The notes: generated by a model not told the origin, from the letters alone. Shown: positions 36,836-51,060, counted from the stretch's first letter. The stretch is DNA of 64,000 nt from Calliopsis andreniformis (GCF_051401765.1 NW_027480423.1:3658001-3722000); one strand, 5' to 3'. Numbers and translations: made by a program.

Positions 36836-38335
36836 AATAATTGCAACCTGTTTGAAAGTGATGGACAATTCTACGTTCCGGGCAACCTAGGCATCACTCT
36901 ATTGCGTTGCTGCACCAGATCGAATAGTTAGTGCCTTAGAAGTCAACGCCAGAAGCATAAAATACAATATAAATACAACAGTTTTTCCATTGTATAAAAC
37001 GAATAATTGGAACCAGTATGAAACCTATGGTCATTTCTACTTTCCGAGCAACCTAGGCTTCACCCTAGGGCGTTGCTCCAACAGATTGAATAGTTAGCGC
37101 CTTAGAAGTCAACGCCCGAACCATAAAATGCAAAAAAAATACAACAGTGTTTCCATCATATATCAGGAATAATTGCAACCAGTTTGAAAGTGGTTGCCAA
37201 TTCTACGTTCCGGGCAACCTAGGTTTCACTCCAGGGCGTTGCTCCACCAGATCGAATAGTTACGGCCTAAGAAGTCAACGCCAGAAGCATAAAATACGAT
37301 ATAAAGAAAACAGCTTTTCCATCGTATAAAACGAATAATTGCAAGCAGTATGAAACCTATGGTCATTTCTACTTTCCGAGCAAGCTAGGCTACACGCTAA
37401 GGCGTTGCTCCACCAGATCGAATCGCTAGTGCCTTAGAAGTCAACGCCAGAAGCATAAAATACAATATAAATACAACAGTTTTTCCATCGTATAAAACGA
37501 ATAATTGCAACCAGTATGAAACTTATGGTCATTTCTACTTTCCGAGCAACCTAGGCTTCACCCTAGGGCGCTGCTCCAGCAGATTGAATAGTTAGGGCCA
37601 TAGAAGTCAACGCCCGAACAAAAAAATGCAAAAAAAATACAACAGTGTTTCCATCATATATCAGGAATAATTGCAACCAGTTTGAAAGTGATGGCCAATT
37701 CTACGTTCCGGGCAACCTAGGCTTCACTCTATTGCGTTGCTCCACCAGATCGAATAGTTAGTGCCTTAGAAGTCAACGCCAGAAGCATAAAATACAATAT
37801 AAATACAACAGTTTTTCCATCGTATAAAACGAATAATTGCAACCAGTATGAAACTTATGGACATTTCTACTTTCCGAGCAACCTAGGCTTCACCCTAGGG
37901 CGTTGCTCCAACAGATTGAATAGTTAGGGCCTTAGAAGTCAACGCACGAACCATAAAATGCAAGAAAAATACAACATTGTTTCCATCATATATCAGGAAT
38001 AATTGCAACCAGTTTGAAAGTAATGGCCAATTCTACGTTCCGGGCAACCTAGGCTTCACTCCAGGGCGTTGCTCCACCAGACCGAATAGTTACGGCCTAA
38101 GAAGTCAACGCCAGAAGCATAAAATACGATATAAATACAACAGCTTTTCCATCGTATAAAACGAATAATTGCAACCAGTATGAACCTTATGGTCATTTCT
38201 ACTTTCCGAGCAAGCTAGGCTTCACCCTAGGGCGTTGGTCCAACAGATTGAATAGTTAGGGCCTTAGAAGTCAACGCCCGAAGCATAAAATGCAATAAAA
38301 ATACAACAGTTTTTCCATCGTATAAAACGAATAAT
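36836..38335 (+). repeat. Nine-monomer block, copy B (1,500 bp)
   Basis: Partner of 34180-35679, identical or nearly so by eye. Its last eight monomers (36992-38334) are duplicated again directly downstream at 1,328 bp. Confidence 0.9.
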
Positions 38336-40135
38336 TGGAACCAGTATGAAACCTATGGTCATTTCTACTTTCCGAGCAACCTAGGCTTCACCCTAGGGCG
38401 TTGCTCCAACAGATTGAATAGTTAGCGCCTTAGAAGTCAACGCCCGAACCATAAAATGCAAAAAAAATACAACAGTGTTTCCATCATATATCAGGAATAA
38501 TTGCAACCAGTTTGAAAGTGGTTGCCAATTCTACGTTCCGGGCAACCTAGGTTTCACTCCAGGGCGTTGCTCCACCAGATCGAATAGTTACGGCCTAAGA
38601 AGTCAACGCCAGAAGCATAAAATACGATATAAAGAAAACAGCTTTTCCATCGTATAAAACGAATAATTGCAAGCAGTATGAAACCTATGGTCATTTCTAC
38701 TTTCCGAGCAAGCTAGGCTACACGCTAAGGCGTTGCTCCACCAGATCGAATCGCTAGTGCCTTAGAAGTCAACGCCAGAAGCATAAAATACAATATAAAT
38801 ACAACAGTTTTTCCATCGTATAAAACGAATAATTGCAACCAGTATGAAACTTATGGTCATTTCTACTTTCCGAGCAACCTAGGCTTCACCCTAGGGCGCT
38901 GCTCCAGCAGATTGAATAGTTAGGGCCATAGAAGTCAACGCCCGAACAAAAAAATGCAAAAAAAATACAACAGTGTTTCCATCATATATCAGGAATAATT
39001 GCAACCAGTTTGAAAGTGATGGCCAATTCTACGTTCCGGGCAACCTAGGCTTCACTCTATTGCGTTGCTCCACCAGATCGAATAGTTAGTGCCTTAGAAG
39101 TCAACGCCAGAAGCATAAAATACAATATAAATACAACAGTTTTTCCATCGTATAAAACGAATAATTGCAACCAGTATGAAACTTATGGACATTTCTACTT
39201 TCCGAGCAACCTAGGCTTCACCCTAGGGCGTTGCTCCAACAGATTGAATAGTTAGGGCCTTAGAAGTCAACGCACGAACCATAAAATGCAAGAAAAATAC
39301 AACATTGTTTCCATCATATATCAGGAATAATTGCAACCAGTTTGAAAGTAATGGCCAATTCTACGTTCCGGGCAACCTAGGCTTCACTCCAGGGCGTTGC
39401 TCCACCAGACCGAATAGTTACGGCCTAAGAAGTCAACGCCAGAAGCATAAAATACGATATAAATACAACAGCTTTTCCATCGTATAAAACGAATAATTGC
39501 AACCAGTATGAACCTTATGGTCATTTCTACTTTCCGAGCAAGCTAGGCTTCACCCTAGGGCGTTGGTCCAACAGATTGAATAGTTAGGGCCTTAGAAGTC
39601 AACGCCCGAAGCATAAAATGCAATAAAAATACAACAGTTTTTCCATCGTATAAAACGAATAATAGCAACAAGTGTGAAACTTCTGGTCATTTCTACGTTC
39701 CGGGCAACCTAGGCTTCACTCTAGGGCGTTCCTCAACCAGACCGAATAGTTAGGGCCTTAGAAGTCAACGCCCGAAGCATAAAATACAAAATAAATAGAA
39801 CAGCTTTTCCATCGTATAAATCGAATAATTGCAACAAGTATGAAAGTTGTGGTTATTTCTACTTTCCGGGCAACCTAGGCTTCACCCTAGGGCGTTGCTC
39901 CAACAGATAGAATAGTTAGGGCCTTAGGAGTCAACGCCCGAAGCATAAAATACAAAATAAATAGAACAGTTTTTCCATCGTATAAAACGAATAATTGCTA
40001 CCGGCGTGAAAGTTATGGTCATTTCTACGTTCCGGGAAACCCAGGCTTCACCCTAGGGCGTTGCTACAACAGATTGAATAGTTAGGGCCTTATAAGTCAA
40101 TGCCAGAAGCATAAAATGCAATAAAAATACAACAG
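38320..40135 (+). repeat. Block copy C with extended tail (1,816 bp)
   Basis: The first 1,343 bp match copy B at a 1,328-bp (8-monomer) offset. The whole stretch matches 34336-36151 (copy A plus its downstream tail) at 3,984 bp (24 monomers). Copies A and C share the tail (AACAAGTGTGAAACTTCTGG, GCTACCGGCG) that copy B lacks. This suggests that B plus C arose by unequal exchange within a block already containing the tail. Confidence 0.88.
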
Positions 40136-40512
40136 TCTTTCCATCATATAACCGGAATAATTGCAACCAGTTTGAAAGTGATGGTCATTTCTACGTTCCG
40201 GGCAACCTCGGCATCACTCTAGGGCGTTGCTCCACCAGATCTAATAGTTAGTGCCTCAGAAGGCAACGCCAGAAGCATAAAATACAATATCAATAGAACA
40301 GTTTTTCCATCGTATAAAACGAATAATTGCTACCGATGTGAAAGTTATGGTCATTTCTACGTTCCGGGCAACCTAGGCTTCACCCTAGGGCGTTGTTCCA
40401 CCAGATGGAATAGTTAGGGCCTTAGAAGTCAACGCTCGAAGCATAAAATACAACAAAGATGCAACAGCTTTTCCATCGTATAAAACGAATAATTGCAACC
40501 AGTGAGAAGGTA

Positions 40513-40680
40513 ATGGTATGTCCTACGTTCCGAGCCAGCTTGGCTACACCCTAGGGTGTTGCTAAACCAGATCGAATAGTTAGGGCCTTAGAAGTTAATG
40601 CCCGAAGCATAAAATACAAAATAAATAGAACAGTTTTTCCATTGTATAAAACGAATAATAGTAACCAGTGCGAAAATTAT
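40513..40680 (+). repeat. GTATGTCCTACG / CCAGCTTGGC monomer subfamily, example
   Basis: This subfamily carries CGAGCCAGCTTGGC in place of CGGGCAACCTAGGC and TTGCTAAACCAG in place of TTGCTCCACCAG. The CCAGCTTGGC motif lies near 40535, 43194, 43522, 47174, 49664, 50162, 51987, 54310, 56799, 57796 and 60117, and was not seen before 40.5 kb. It lacks the left CCTAGG box. Its restriction to one third of the window marks a domain boundary near 40.1-40.5 kb. Confidence 0.8.
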
Positions 40681-43600
40681 GGTCATTTCTATGTTCCGGG
40701 CAACCTAGGCCTCACTCTAGGGCGTTGCACCACCAGATCGAATAGTTAGGGCCTTAGGAGTCAACGCCCGAAGCATAAACTACAAAATAAATAGAACAGT
40801 TTTTCCATTGTATAAAACGAATAATTGCTACCATTGTGAAAGTTATGGTCATTTCTACGTGCCGGGAAACCTAGGCTTCACTCTAGGGCGTTGCTCCACC
40901 AGATCGAATAGATAGGGCCTTAGAAGTCAACGCCAGAGGCATAAAATACAATAAAGATGCAACAGTTTTTCCATCGTATAAAACGAATAATTGAAACCAG
41001 TGTAAAAGTAATGGTCATTTCTACGTTCCGGGCAACCTTGGTTTCACTCTATGGCGTTGCTCCACCAAATCGCATAGCTAGGGACTTAGAATTCAACGCC
41101 ATAAGAATAAAATACAATATAAGTACAACAGTTTTTCCATCGTATAAAATGAATAATTGGAAACATTGTGAAAGTAATGGTCATTTCTACGTTCCAGGCA
41201 ACCTAGGGGTCACTCTAAGGCGTTACTCCACCACATCTAATAGTTACGGCCTTAGAAGTCAACGCTAGAAGCATAAAATACAAAATAAATAGAACAGCTT
41301 TTCCATTGTATAAAACGAATAATTGCTAACAGTGTGAAAGTTATGTTCATTTCTACGTTCCGGGCAACTTAGGCTTCACTCTAGGGCGTTGCTCCACCAC
41401 ATCGAATAGCTACGGCCTTAGAAGTCAACGCCAGAAGCATAAAATACAATATAGATACAACAGTTTTTCCATTGTATAAAAAGAGTAATTGCATCCAGTG
41501 TGAAAGTTATGGACATTTCTACGTTCCGCGCAACATAGGCTTCACTCTTGGACGTTGCCCCACCATATCGAATACCTAGGACCTTAGAAGTCGAAAACAG
41601 AAACAGAAAATATACCAAGAATGCAACATTTCTACCATCGTATAGCATGAATAATTGCTACCAGTGTGAAAGTAAAGATCATTTCGGCGTTTCGGGCATC
41701 CTAGACTTAACTGTGAGGCATTACTCCACCAGATGGAGTAGTTAGGGCCTAAGAAGTCAACGCCAGAAGCATAAACTGCAATATTAATACAACAGCTTTT
41801 CCATCGTATAAAACGAATAATTGCAACCGGTGTGAATGTTATGGTCATTTCTACGTTCCGGGCAACCTAGGCTTCACTCTAGGGCGTTGCTCCACCAGAT
41901 CGAATAGTTAGGGCCTTAGAAGTTAACGCCCGAAGCATAAAATACAAAATAAGAAGAACAGTTTTTCCATTGTATAAAACGAATAATTGCTACCAGTGTG
42001 AAAGTTATGTTCATTTCTACGTTTCTGACAACCTAGGCTTCACTGTAGGGTGTTGGTCCACCAAATCGAATAGGTAGGGCCATGGAAGTCAACGCCCGAA
42101 GCATAAAATACAATAAATATACAAGAGTTTTTCCATCGTATAACAGGAATAATTGCAACCAGTGTGAAAGTGATGGTCATTTCTACGTTCTGAGCAACCT
42201 AGGCTTCACTCTAGGGCGTCGTTACACCAGATCGAATAGTTAGGGCCTAAGAAGTAAACCCCACAAGCATAAAATACAATATAAATACAACAGTTTTTCC
42301 ATTGTATAAAACGAATAATTGCAACCAGTATGAAAGTTATGGTCATTTCTACTTTCCGGGCAACCTAGGATCCATCCTAGGGCGTTGCTGCAACCGATTG
42401 AATAGTTAGGGCCTTAGAAGTCAACGCCCGAAGCAGAAAATACAAAATAAATAGAACAGTTTTTCCATCGTATAAAACGAATAATTGCTACCGATGTGAA
42501 AGTTATGGTCATTTCTACGTTCCGGGCAACGTAGGCTTCACCCTAGGGTGTTGTTCCACCAGATGGAATAGTTAGGGCCTTAGAAGTCAACGCTCGAAGC
42601 ATAAAATACAATAAAGATGCAACAGTTTTTCCATCGTATAAAACGAATAATAGCAACCAGTGTGAAAGTTCTGGACATTTCTACGTTCCGGGCAACCTAG
42701 GCTTCACCCTAGGGCATTGTTCCACCAGATCGAATAGTTAGGGCCTAAGAAGTTAACGCCAGAAGCATAAAATACAATATAAATACAACAGCTTTTCCAT
42801 CCTATAAAACGAATAATTGCGACCAGTACGAAAGTTATGGTCATTTCTACTTTCCGGGCAACCTAGGCTTCTCGCTAGGGCGTTGGCCCAACAGGTTGAA
42901 TAGTTAGGGCCTTAGAAGTCAACGCCCGAAGCATAAAATGCAATAAAAATACAACAGCTTTTCCATCGTATAAAACGTATAATTGCAACCAGTGTGAAAG
43001 TTATGGACATTTCTACATTCCGAGCAACCTAGGCTTCACTCTAGTGCGTTGCTCCACCAGATCGAATAGTTAGGGACTTAGAAGTCAACGCCAGAAGCAT
43101 AAAATACAATAAAGATGCAACAGTTTTTCCATCGTATAACAGGAATAATTGCAACCAGTGTGAAGGTAATGGTATGTCCTACGTTCCGAGCCAGCTTGGC
43201 TGCACCCTAGGGTGTTGCTAAACCAGATCGAATAGTTAGGGCCTTAGAAGTCAATGCCCGAAGCATAAAATACGATATAAATACCACAGCTTTTCCGTCG
43301 TATAAAACGAATAATTGCAACCAGTGTGAAAATTATGGTCATTTCTACGTTCCGGGCAACCTAGGCTTCACTCTGGGGCGTTGCTCCACCAGATCGAATA
43401 GATAGAGCCTTAGAAGTCAACGCCACAAGCATAAAATACAATAAAGATACAACAATTTATCCATCGTATAACAGGAATAATTGCAACCAGTGTGAAGGTA
43501 ATGGTATGTCCTACGTTCCGAGCCAGCTTGGCTACACCCTAGCGTGTTGCTAAACCAGATCGAATAGTTAGGGCCTTAGAAGTCAATGCCCGAGGTATAA

Positions 43601-44753
43601 AATACAAAATAAATAGAACAGTTTTTCCATTGTATAAAACGAATAATAGTAACCAGTGTGAAAATTATGGTCATTTCTACGTTCCGGGCAACCTAGGCCT
43701 CACTCTAGGGCGTTGCACCACCAGATCGAATAGTTAGGGCCTTAGAAGTCAACGCCCGAAGCATAAACTACAAAATAAATAGAACAGTTTTTCCATTCTA
43801 TAAAAAGAATAATTGCTACCAGTGTGAAAGTTGTGGTTATTTCTACTTTCCGGGCAACCTAGGCTTCACCCTAGGGCGTTGCTCCAACAGATTCAATAGT
43901 TAGGGCCTTAGAAGTCAACGCCCGAAGCATAAAATACTAAATAAATGGAACAGTTTTTCCATCGTACAAAACGAATAATTGCTACCGGCGTGAACGTTAT
44001 GGTCATTTCTACGTTCCGGGCAACCCAGGCTTCACCCTAGGGCGTTGTTCCACCAGATGGAATAGTTAGGGCATAAGAAGTCAACGCCAGAAGCATAAAA
44101 TACGGTATAAATACAACAGCTTTTCCATCGTATAAAACAAATAATTGCAACCAGTATGAAAGGTATGGTCATTTCTACTTTCCGGGCAACCTAGGCTTCA
44201 CGCTAGGCCGTTGCTCCAACAGATTGAATAGTTAGGGCCTTAGAAGTCAACGCCCGAAGCATAAAATACAAAATAAATAGAACAGTTTTTCCATCGTATA
44301 AAACTAATAATTGCAACCAGTGTGAAAGTAATGGGCATTTCTACGTTCCGGGAAACCTAGGCTTCACTCTAGGGCGTTGCTCCACCAAATCGAATAGCTG
44401 CGGCCTTAGAAGTCAACGCCAGAAGCATAAAATACAGTATAAATACAACAATTTTTCCATTGTATAGCACGACTAATTGCTACCAGTGTGAAAGTAAAGA
44501 TCATTTCGGCGTTTCTGGCATCCTAGACTTAACTGTAAGGCATTACTCCACCAGGTCGAGTAGTTAGGGCCTAAGAAGTCAACGCAAGAAGCATAAAATG
44601 CAATATTAATACAACAGCTTTTCCATCGTATAAAGCGAATAGTTGCAACCGGTGTGAATGTTATGGTCATTTCTACGTTCCGGGCAACCTAGGCTTCACT
44701 CTAGGGCGTTGCTCCACCAGATCGAATAGTTAGAGCCTTAGAAGCCAACGCCC

Positions 44754-46259
44754 GAAGCATAAAATACAAAATAAGTAGAACAGTTTTTCCATTGTATAAA
44801 ACGAATAATTGCTACCAGTGTGAAAGTTATGTTCATTTCTACGTTTCTGACAACCTAGGCTTCACTGTAGGGTGTTGCTCCACCAGATCGAATAGGTAGG
44901 GCCATGGAAGTCAACGCCCGAAGCATAAAATAGAATAAATATACAAGAGTTTTTTCATTGTATAAAACGAATAATTGCAACCAGTATGAAAGTTATGGTC
45001 ATTTCTACTTTCCGGGCAACCTAGGATCCATCCTAGGGCGTTGCTGCAACCGATTGAATAGTTAGGGCCTTAGAAGTCAACGCCCGAAGCAGAAAATACA
45101 AAATAAATAGAACAGTTTTTCCATCGTATAAAACGAATAATTGCTACCGATGTGAAAGTTATGGTCATTTCTACGTTCCGGGCAACCTAGGCTTCACCCT
45201 AGGGAGTTGTTCCACCAGATGGAATAGTTAGGGCCTTAGAAGCCAACGCTCGAAGCATAAAATACAATAAAGATGCAACAGTTTTTCCATCGTATAAAAC
45301 GAATAATAGCAACCAGTGTGAAAGTTCTGGACATTTCTACGTTCCGGGCAACCTAGGCTTCACTCTTGGACGTTGCCCCACCAGATCGAATAGCTAGGAC
45401 CTTAGAAGTCGAAGCCAGAAACAGGAAATACTACAAGAATGCAACATTTTTTCCATCGTATAGCATGAATAATTGCTACCAGTGTGAAAGTAATGATCAT
45501 TTCGGCGTTTCGGGCATCCTAGACTTAACTGTGAGGCATTACTCCCACCAGATCGAGTAGTTAGGTCCTAAGAAGTCAACGCCAGAAGCATAAAATGTAA
45601 TATTACTAAAACAGCTTTTCCATCGTACAAAACGAATAATTGCAACCGGTGTGAATGTTACGGTCATTTCTACGTTCCGGGCAACCTAGGCTTCACTCTA
45701 GGGAGTTGCTACACCAGATCGAGTAGCTACGACCCTAGAAGTCGAAGCCAGAAGCAGTAAATACAGTAAAAATGCAACAGTTTTTCCATCGTATAGCATG
45801 ACTAATTGCAACCAGTGCGATAGTAATGATCACTTCGACGTTTCGGGCATCCCAGACTTAACTCTGAGGCGTTGCTCCACCAGATCGAAGAGTTAGGGCC
45901 TTAGAAGTCAACGCCCGAAGCATAAAATACAAAATAAGTAGAACAGTTTTTCCATTGTATATAACGAATAATTGCTACCAGTGTGAAAGTTATGGGCATT
46001 TCTACGTTCCGGCAACCTAGGCTTCACCCTAGGGCGTTGTTCCACCAGATCGAATAGTTAGGGCCTAAGAAGTTAACGCCAGAAGCATAAAATACAATAA
46101 AGATGCAACAGTTTTTCCATCGTATAAAACGAATAATTGCGACCAGTACGAAAGTTATGGTCATTTCTACTTTCCGGGCAACCTAGGCTTCTCGCTAGGG
46201 CGTTGGCCCAACAGGTTGAATAGTTAGGGCCTTAGAAGTCAACGCCCAAAGCATAAAAT
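44754..46259 (+). repeat. Nineteen-monomer-offset duplication, copy 1 (1,506 bp)
   Basis: Matches 47907-49412 at 3,153 bp, which is 19 x 166 minus one. The odd offset is explained by small indels: +1 at ACTCCCACC (45541), -1 at TTCCGGCAACC (46008) and -1 near GCGATGTAACG (46647). The first two are present in both copies, so those indels predate the duplication. Confidence 0.87.
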
Positions 46260-46959
46260 ACGGTATAAATACAACAGCCTTTCCATCGTATAAAACAAAT
46301 AATTGCAACCAGTATGAAAGGTATGGTCATTTCTACTTTCCGGGCAACCTATGCTTCACGCTAGGGCGTTGCTCCAACAGATTGAATAGTTAGGGCCTTG
46401 GAAGTCAACGCCCGAAGCATAAAATACAAAATAAATAGAACAGTTTTTCCATCGTATAAAACTAATAATTGCAACCAGTGTGAAAGTAATGGGCATTTCT
46501 ACGTTCCGGGAAACCTAGCCTTCACTCTAGGGCGTTGCTCCACCAAATCGAATAGCTGCGGCCTTAGAAGTCAACGCCAGAAGCATAAAATACAGTATAA
46601 ATACAACAATTTTTCCATTGTATAGCATGACTAATTGCAACCAGTGCGATGTAACGATCATTTCGACGTTTCGGGCATCCTAGACTTAACTCTGAGGCGT
46701 TGCTCCACCAGATCGAAGAGTTAGGGTCTAAGAAGTCAACTCCGGAAGCATAAAATACAATTTAAATACAACAGCTTTTCCATCGTAGAAAACGAATAAT
46801 TGCAACCTGTGTGAAGGTTATGGTCATATCTACGTTCCGGGCAACCTAGGCTTCACTGTAGGGTGTTGCTCCACCAGATCGAATAGGTAGCGCCATAGAA
46901 GTCTTCGCCCGAAGCATAAAATGCAATATAAATACAACAGTTTTTCCATCGTATAAAAC

Positions 46960-47580
46960 GAATAATTGCAACCAGTGTGAAAGTTATGGTCATTTCTACG
47001 TTCCGGGCAACCTAGGCTTCACTCTGGGGCGTTGCTCCACCAGATCGAATAGATAGAGCCTTAGAAGTCAACGCCACAAGCATAAAATACAATAAAGATG
47101 CAACAGCTTATCCATCGTATAACAGGAATAATTGCAACCAGTGTGAAGGTAATGGTATGTTCTACGTTCCGAGCCAGCTTGGCTACACCCTAGGGTGTTG
47201 CTAAACCAGATCGAATAGTTAGGGCCTTAGAAGTCAATGCCCGAAGCATAAAATACAAAATAAATAGAACAGTTTTTCCATTGCAAAAAACGAATAATAG
47301 TAACCAGTGTGAAAATTATGGTCATTTCTACGTTCCGGGCAACCAAGGCCTCACTCTAGGGCGTTGCACCACCAGATCGAATAGTTAGGGCCTTAGAAGT
47401 CAACGCCCGAAGTATAAACTACAAAATAAATAGAACAGTTTTTCCATTGTATAAAACGAATAATTGCTACCATTGTGAAAGTTATGGTCATTTCTACGTG
47501 CCGGGCAACCTAGGCTTCACTCTAGGGCGTTGCTCCACCACATCGAATAGCTACGGCCTTAGAAGTCAACGCTAGAAGCA
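46960..47580 (+). repeat. Four-monomer motif recurring at 15- and 29-monomer distances
   Basis: The run CTCTGGGGCG monomer, GTATGT(C/T)CTACG monomer, AACCAAGGCCTC monomer, CATTGTGAAAG monomer matches about 49480-50070 at 2,490 bp (15 monomers) and about 51820-52320 at 4,813 bp (29 monomers minus 1). The same ordered run recurs near 57640-58130. It behaves as a conserved cassette inside the mosaic. Confidence 0.75.
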
Positions 47581-47906
47581 TAAAATACAGTATAAATACA
47601 ACAGTTTTTCCATTGTATAGCATGACTAATTGCAACCAGTGCGAAAGCAAAGATAATTTCGACGTTTCGGGCATCCTAGACTTAACTCTATGGCATTACT
47701 CCACCAGATCGAGTAGTTAGGACCTAAGAAGTCAACGCCAGAAGCATAAAATGCAATATTAATACAACAGTTTTTCCATCGTATAAAACGAATAATTGCA
47801 ACCAGTGTGAAAATTATGGTCATTTCTACGTTCCGGGCAACCTAGGCTTCACTCTGGGGCGTTGATCCACCAGATCGAATAGATAGAGCCTTAGAAGTCA
47901 ACGCCA

Positions 47907-49412
47907 CAAGCATAAAATACAAAATAAGTAGAACAGCTTTTCCATTGTATAAAACGAATAATTGCTACCAGTGTGAAAGTTATGTTCATTTCTACGTTTC
48001 TGACAACCTAGGCTTCACTGTAGGGTGTTGCTCCACCAGATCGAATAGGTAGGGCCATGGAAGTCAACGCCCGAAGCATAAAATACAATAAATATACAAG
48101 AGTTTTTTCATTGTATAAAACGAATAATTGCAACCAGTATGAAAGTTATGGTCATTTCTACTTTCCGGGCAACCTAGGATCCATCCTAGGGCGTTGCTGC
48201 AACCGGTTGAATAGTTAGGGCCTTAGAAGTCAACGCCCGAAGCAGAAAATACAAAATAAATAGAACAGTTTTTCCATCGTATAAAACGAATAATTGCTAC
48301 CGATGTGAAAGTTATGGTCATTTCTACGTTCCGGGCAACCTAGGCTTCACCCTAGGGAGTTGTTCCACCAGATGGAATAGTTAGGGCCTTAGAAGCCAAC
48401 GCTCGAAGCATAAAATACAATAAAGATGCAACAGTTTTTCCATCGTATAAAACGAATAATAGCAACCAGTGTGAAAGTTCTGGACATTTCTACGTTCCGG
48501 GCAACCTAGGCTTCACTCTTGGACGTTGCCCCACCAGATCGAATAGCTAGGACCTTAGAAGTCGAAGCCAGAAACAGGAAATACTACAAGAATGCAACAT
48601 TTTTTCCATCGTATAGCATGAATAATTGCTACCAGTGTGAAAGTAATGATCATTTCGGCGTTTCGGGCATCCTAGACTTAACTGTGAGGCATTACTCCCA
48701 CCAGATCGAGTAGTTAGGTCCTAAGAAGTCAACGCCAGAAGCATAAAATGTAATATTACTAAAACAGCTTTTCCATCGTATAAAACGAATAATTGCAACC
48801 GGTGTGAATGTTACGGTCATTTCTACGTTCCGGGCAACCTAGGCTTCACTCTAGGGAGTTGCTACACCAGATCGAGTAGCTACGACCTTAGAGGTCGAAG
48901 CCAGAAGCAGTAAATACAGTAAAAATGCAACAGTTTTTCCATCGTATAGCATGACTAATTGCAACCAGTGCGGTAGTAATGATCACTTCGACGTTTCGGG
49001 CATCCCAGACTTAACTCTGAGGCGTTGCTCCACCAGATCGAAGAGTTAGGGCCTTAGAAGTCAACGCCCGAAGCATAAAATACAAAATAAGTAGAACAGT
49101 TTTTCCATTGTATATAACGAATAATTGCTACCAGTGTGAAAGTTATGGGCATTTCTACGTTCCGGCAACCTAGGCTTCACCCTAGGGCGTTGTTCCACCA
49201 GATCGAATAGTTAGGGCCTAAGAAGTTAACGCCAGAAGCATAAAATACAATAAAGATGCAACAGTTTTTCCATCGTATAAAACGAATAATTGCGACCAGT
49301 ACGAAAGTTATGGTCATTTCTACTTTCCGGGCAACCTAGGCTTCTCGCTAGGGCGTTGGCCCAACAGGTTGAATAGTTAGGGCCTTAGAAGTCAACGCCC
49401 AAAGCATAAAAT
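47907..49412 (+). repeat. Nineteen-monomer-offset duplication, copy 2 (1,506 bp)
   Basis: Partner of 44754-46259. It carries the same extra C (ACTCCCACC near 48694) and the same missing G (TTCCGGCAACC near 49161). After 49412 it continues with AATGCAAT and a different monomer. Confidence 0.87.
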
Positions 49413-50469
49413 GCAATAAAAATACAACAGCTTTTCCATCGTATAAAACGTATAATTGCAACCAGTGTGAAAGTTATGGACATTTCTACATTCCGGGCAA
49501 CCTAGGCTTCACTCTGGGGCGTTGCTCCACCAGATCGAATAGATAGAGCCTTAGAAGTCAACGCCACAAGCATAAAATACAATAAAGATGCAACAATTTA
49601 TCCATCGTATAACAGGAATAATTGCAACCAGTGTGAAGGTAATGGTATGTCCTACGTTCCGAGCCAGCTTGGCTACACCCTAGGGTGTTGCTAAACCAGA
49701 TCGAATAGTTAGGGCATAAGAAGTCAATGCCCGAAGCATAAAATACAAAATAAATAGAACAGTTTTTCCATTGCAAAAAACGAGTAATAGTAACCAGTGT
49801 GAAAATTATGGTCATTTCTACGTTCCGGGCAACCAAGGCCTCACTCTAGGGCGTTGCACCACCAGATCGAATAGTTAGGGCCTTAGAAGTCAACGCCCGA
49901 AGTATAAACTACAAAATAAATAGAACAGTTTTTCCATTGTATAAAACGAATAATTGCTACCATTGTGAAAGTTATGGTCATTTCTACGTGCCGGGCAACC
50001 TAGGCTTCACTCTAGGGCGTTGCTCCACCACATCGAATAGCTACGGCCTTAGAAGTCAACGCTAGAAGCATAAAATACAATAAAGATACAACAGCTTATC
50101 CATCGTCTAACAGGAATAATTGCAACCAGTGTGAAGGTAATGGTGTGTCCTACGTTCCGAGCCAGCTTGGCTACACCCTAGGGTGTTGCTAAACCAGATC
50201 GAATAGTTAGGGCCTTAGAAGTCAATGCCCGAAGCATAAAATGCAATAAAAATACAACAGCTTTTCCATCATATAACAGCAATAATTGCAACCAGTTTGA
50301 AAGTAATGGTCATTTCTACGTTCCGGGCAACCTAGGCTTCACCCTAGGGCGATGCTCCAACAGATTGAATAGTTAGGGCCTTAGAAGTCAACGCCCGAAG
50401 CATAAAATACAAAATAAATAGAACAGTTTTTCCACCGTATAAAACTAATAATTGCAACCAGTGTCAAAG

Positions 50470-51060
50470 TTATGTTCATTTATACGTTTCTGACAACCTA
50501 GGCTTCACTGTAGTGTGTTGCTCCACCAAATGGAATAGGTAGGGCCATAGAAGTCAACGCCAGACGCATAAAATACAATATAAATATAACAGATTTTCCA
50601 TCGTATAAAACGAATAATAGCAACCAGTGTGAAACTTCTGGTCATTTCTACGTTCCGGGCAAACTAGGCTTCACTCTAGGGCGTTGCTCAACCAGACCGT
50701 ATAGTTAGGGCCTTAGAAGTCAACGCCCTAAGCATAAAATACAAAATAAATAGAACAGATTTTCCATCGTATAAAACGAATAATTGCAACAAGTATGAAA
50801 GTTGCGGTTATTTCTACTTTCCGGGCAACCTAGGCTTCACCCTAGGGCGTTGTTCGAACAGATTGAATAGTTAGGGCCTTAGAAGTCAACGCCCGAAGCA
50901 TAAAATACAAAATAAATAGAACAGTTTTTCCATCGTATAAAACGAATAATTGCTGCCGGCGTGAAAGTTATGGTCATTTCTACTTTCCGGGAAACCCAGG
51001 CTTCACCCTAGGGCGTTGCTACAACAGATTGAATAGTTAGGGCCTTATAAGTCAATGCCC
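50470..51060 (+). repeat. Thirty-nine-monomer-offset duplication, copy 1
   Basis: Matches about 56940-57500 at 6,471 bp (39 x 166 minus 3). Markers are ATACGTTTCTGAC, GCCAGACGCATAAAATAC (50560/57031), GCCCTAAGCAT and TGCTGCCGGCG. It shows the 50-51 kb and 57 kb parts share ancestry beyond the 5,808-bp duplication. Confidence 0.75.

Noticed and set aside
40957..41268. Longest open frame in the window (103 codons), and the other 60-95 codon frames on both strands (for example 5570-5764, 8060-8254, 12708-12902, 34491-34673, 23782-24069, 41576-41848)
   Set aside because: They translate ordinary satellite monomers and recur at HOR spacings (2,490, 4,648, 1,328, 2,656 bp). The 166-bp period shifts frame in every monomer. 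Frames overlap on opposite strands and show no domain, no start context and no neighbouring gene signals.
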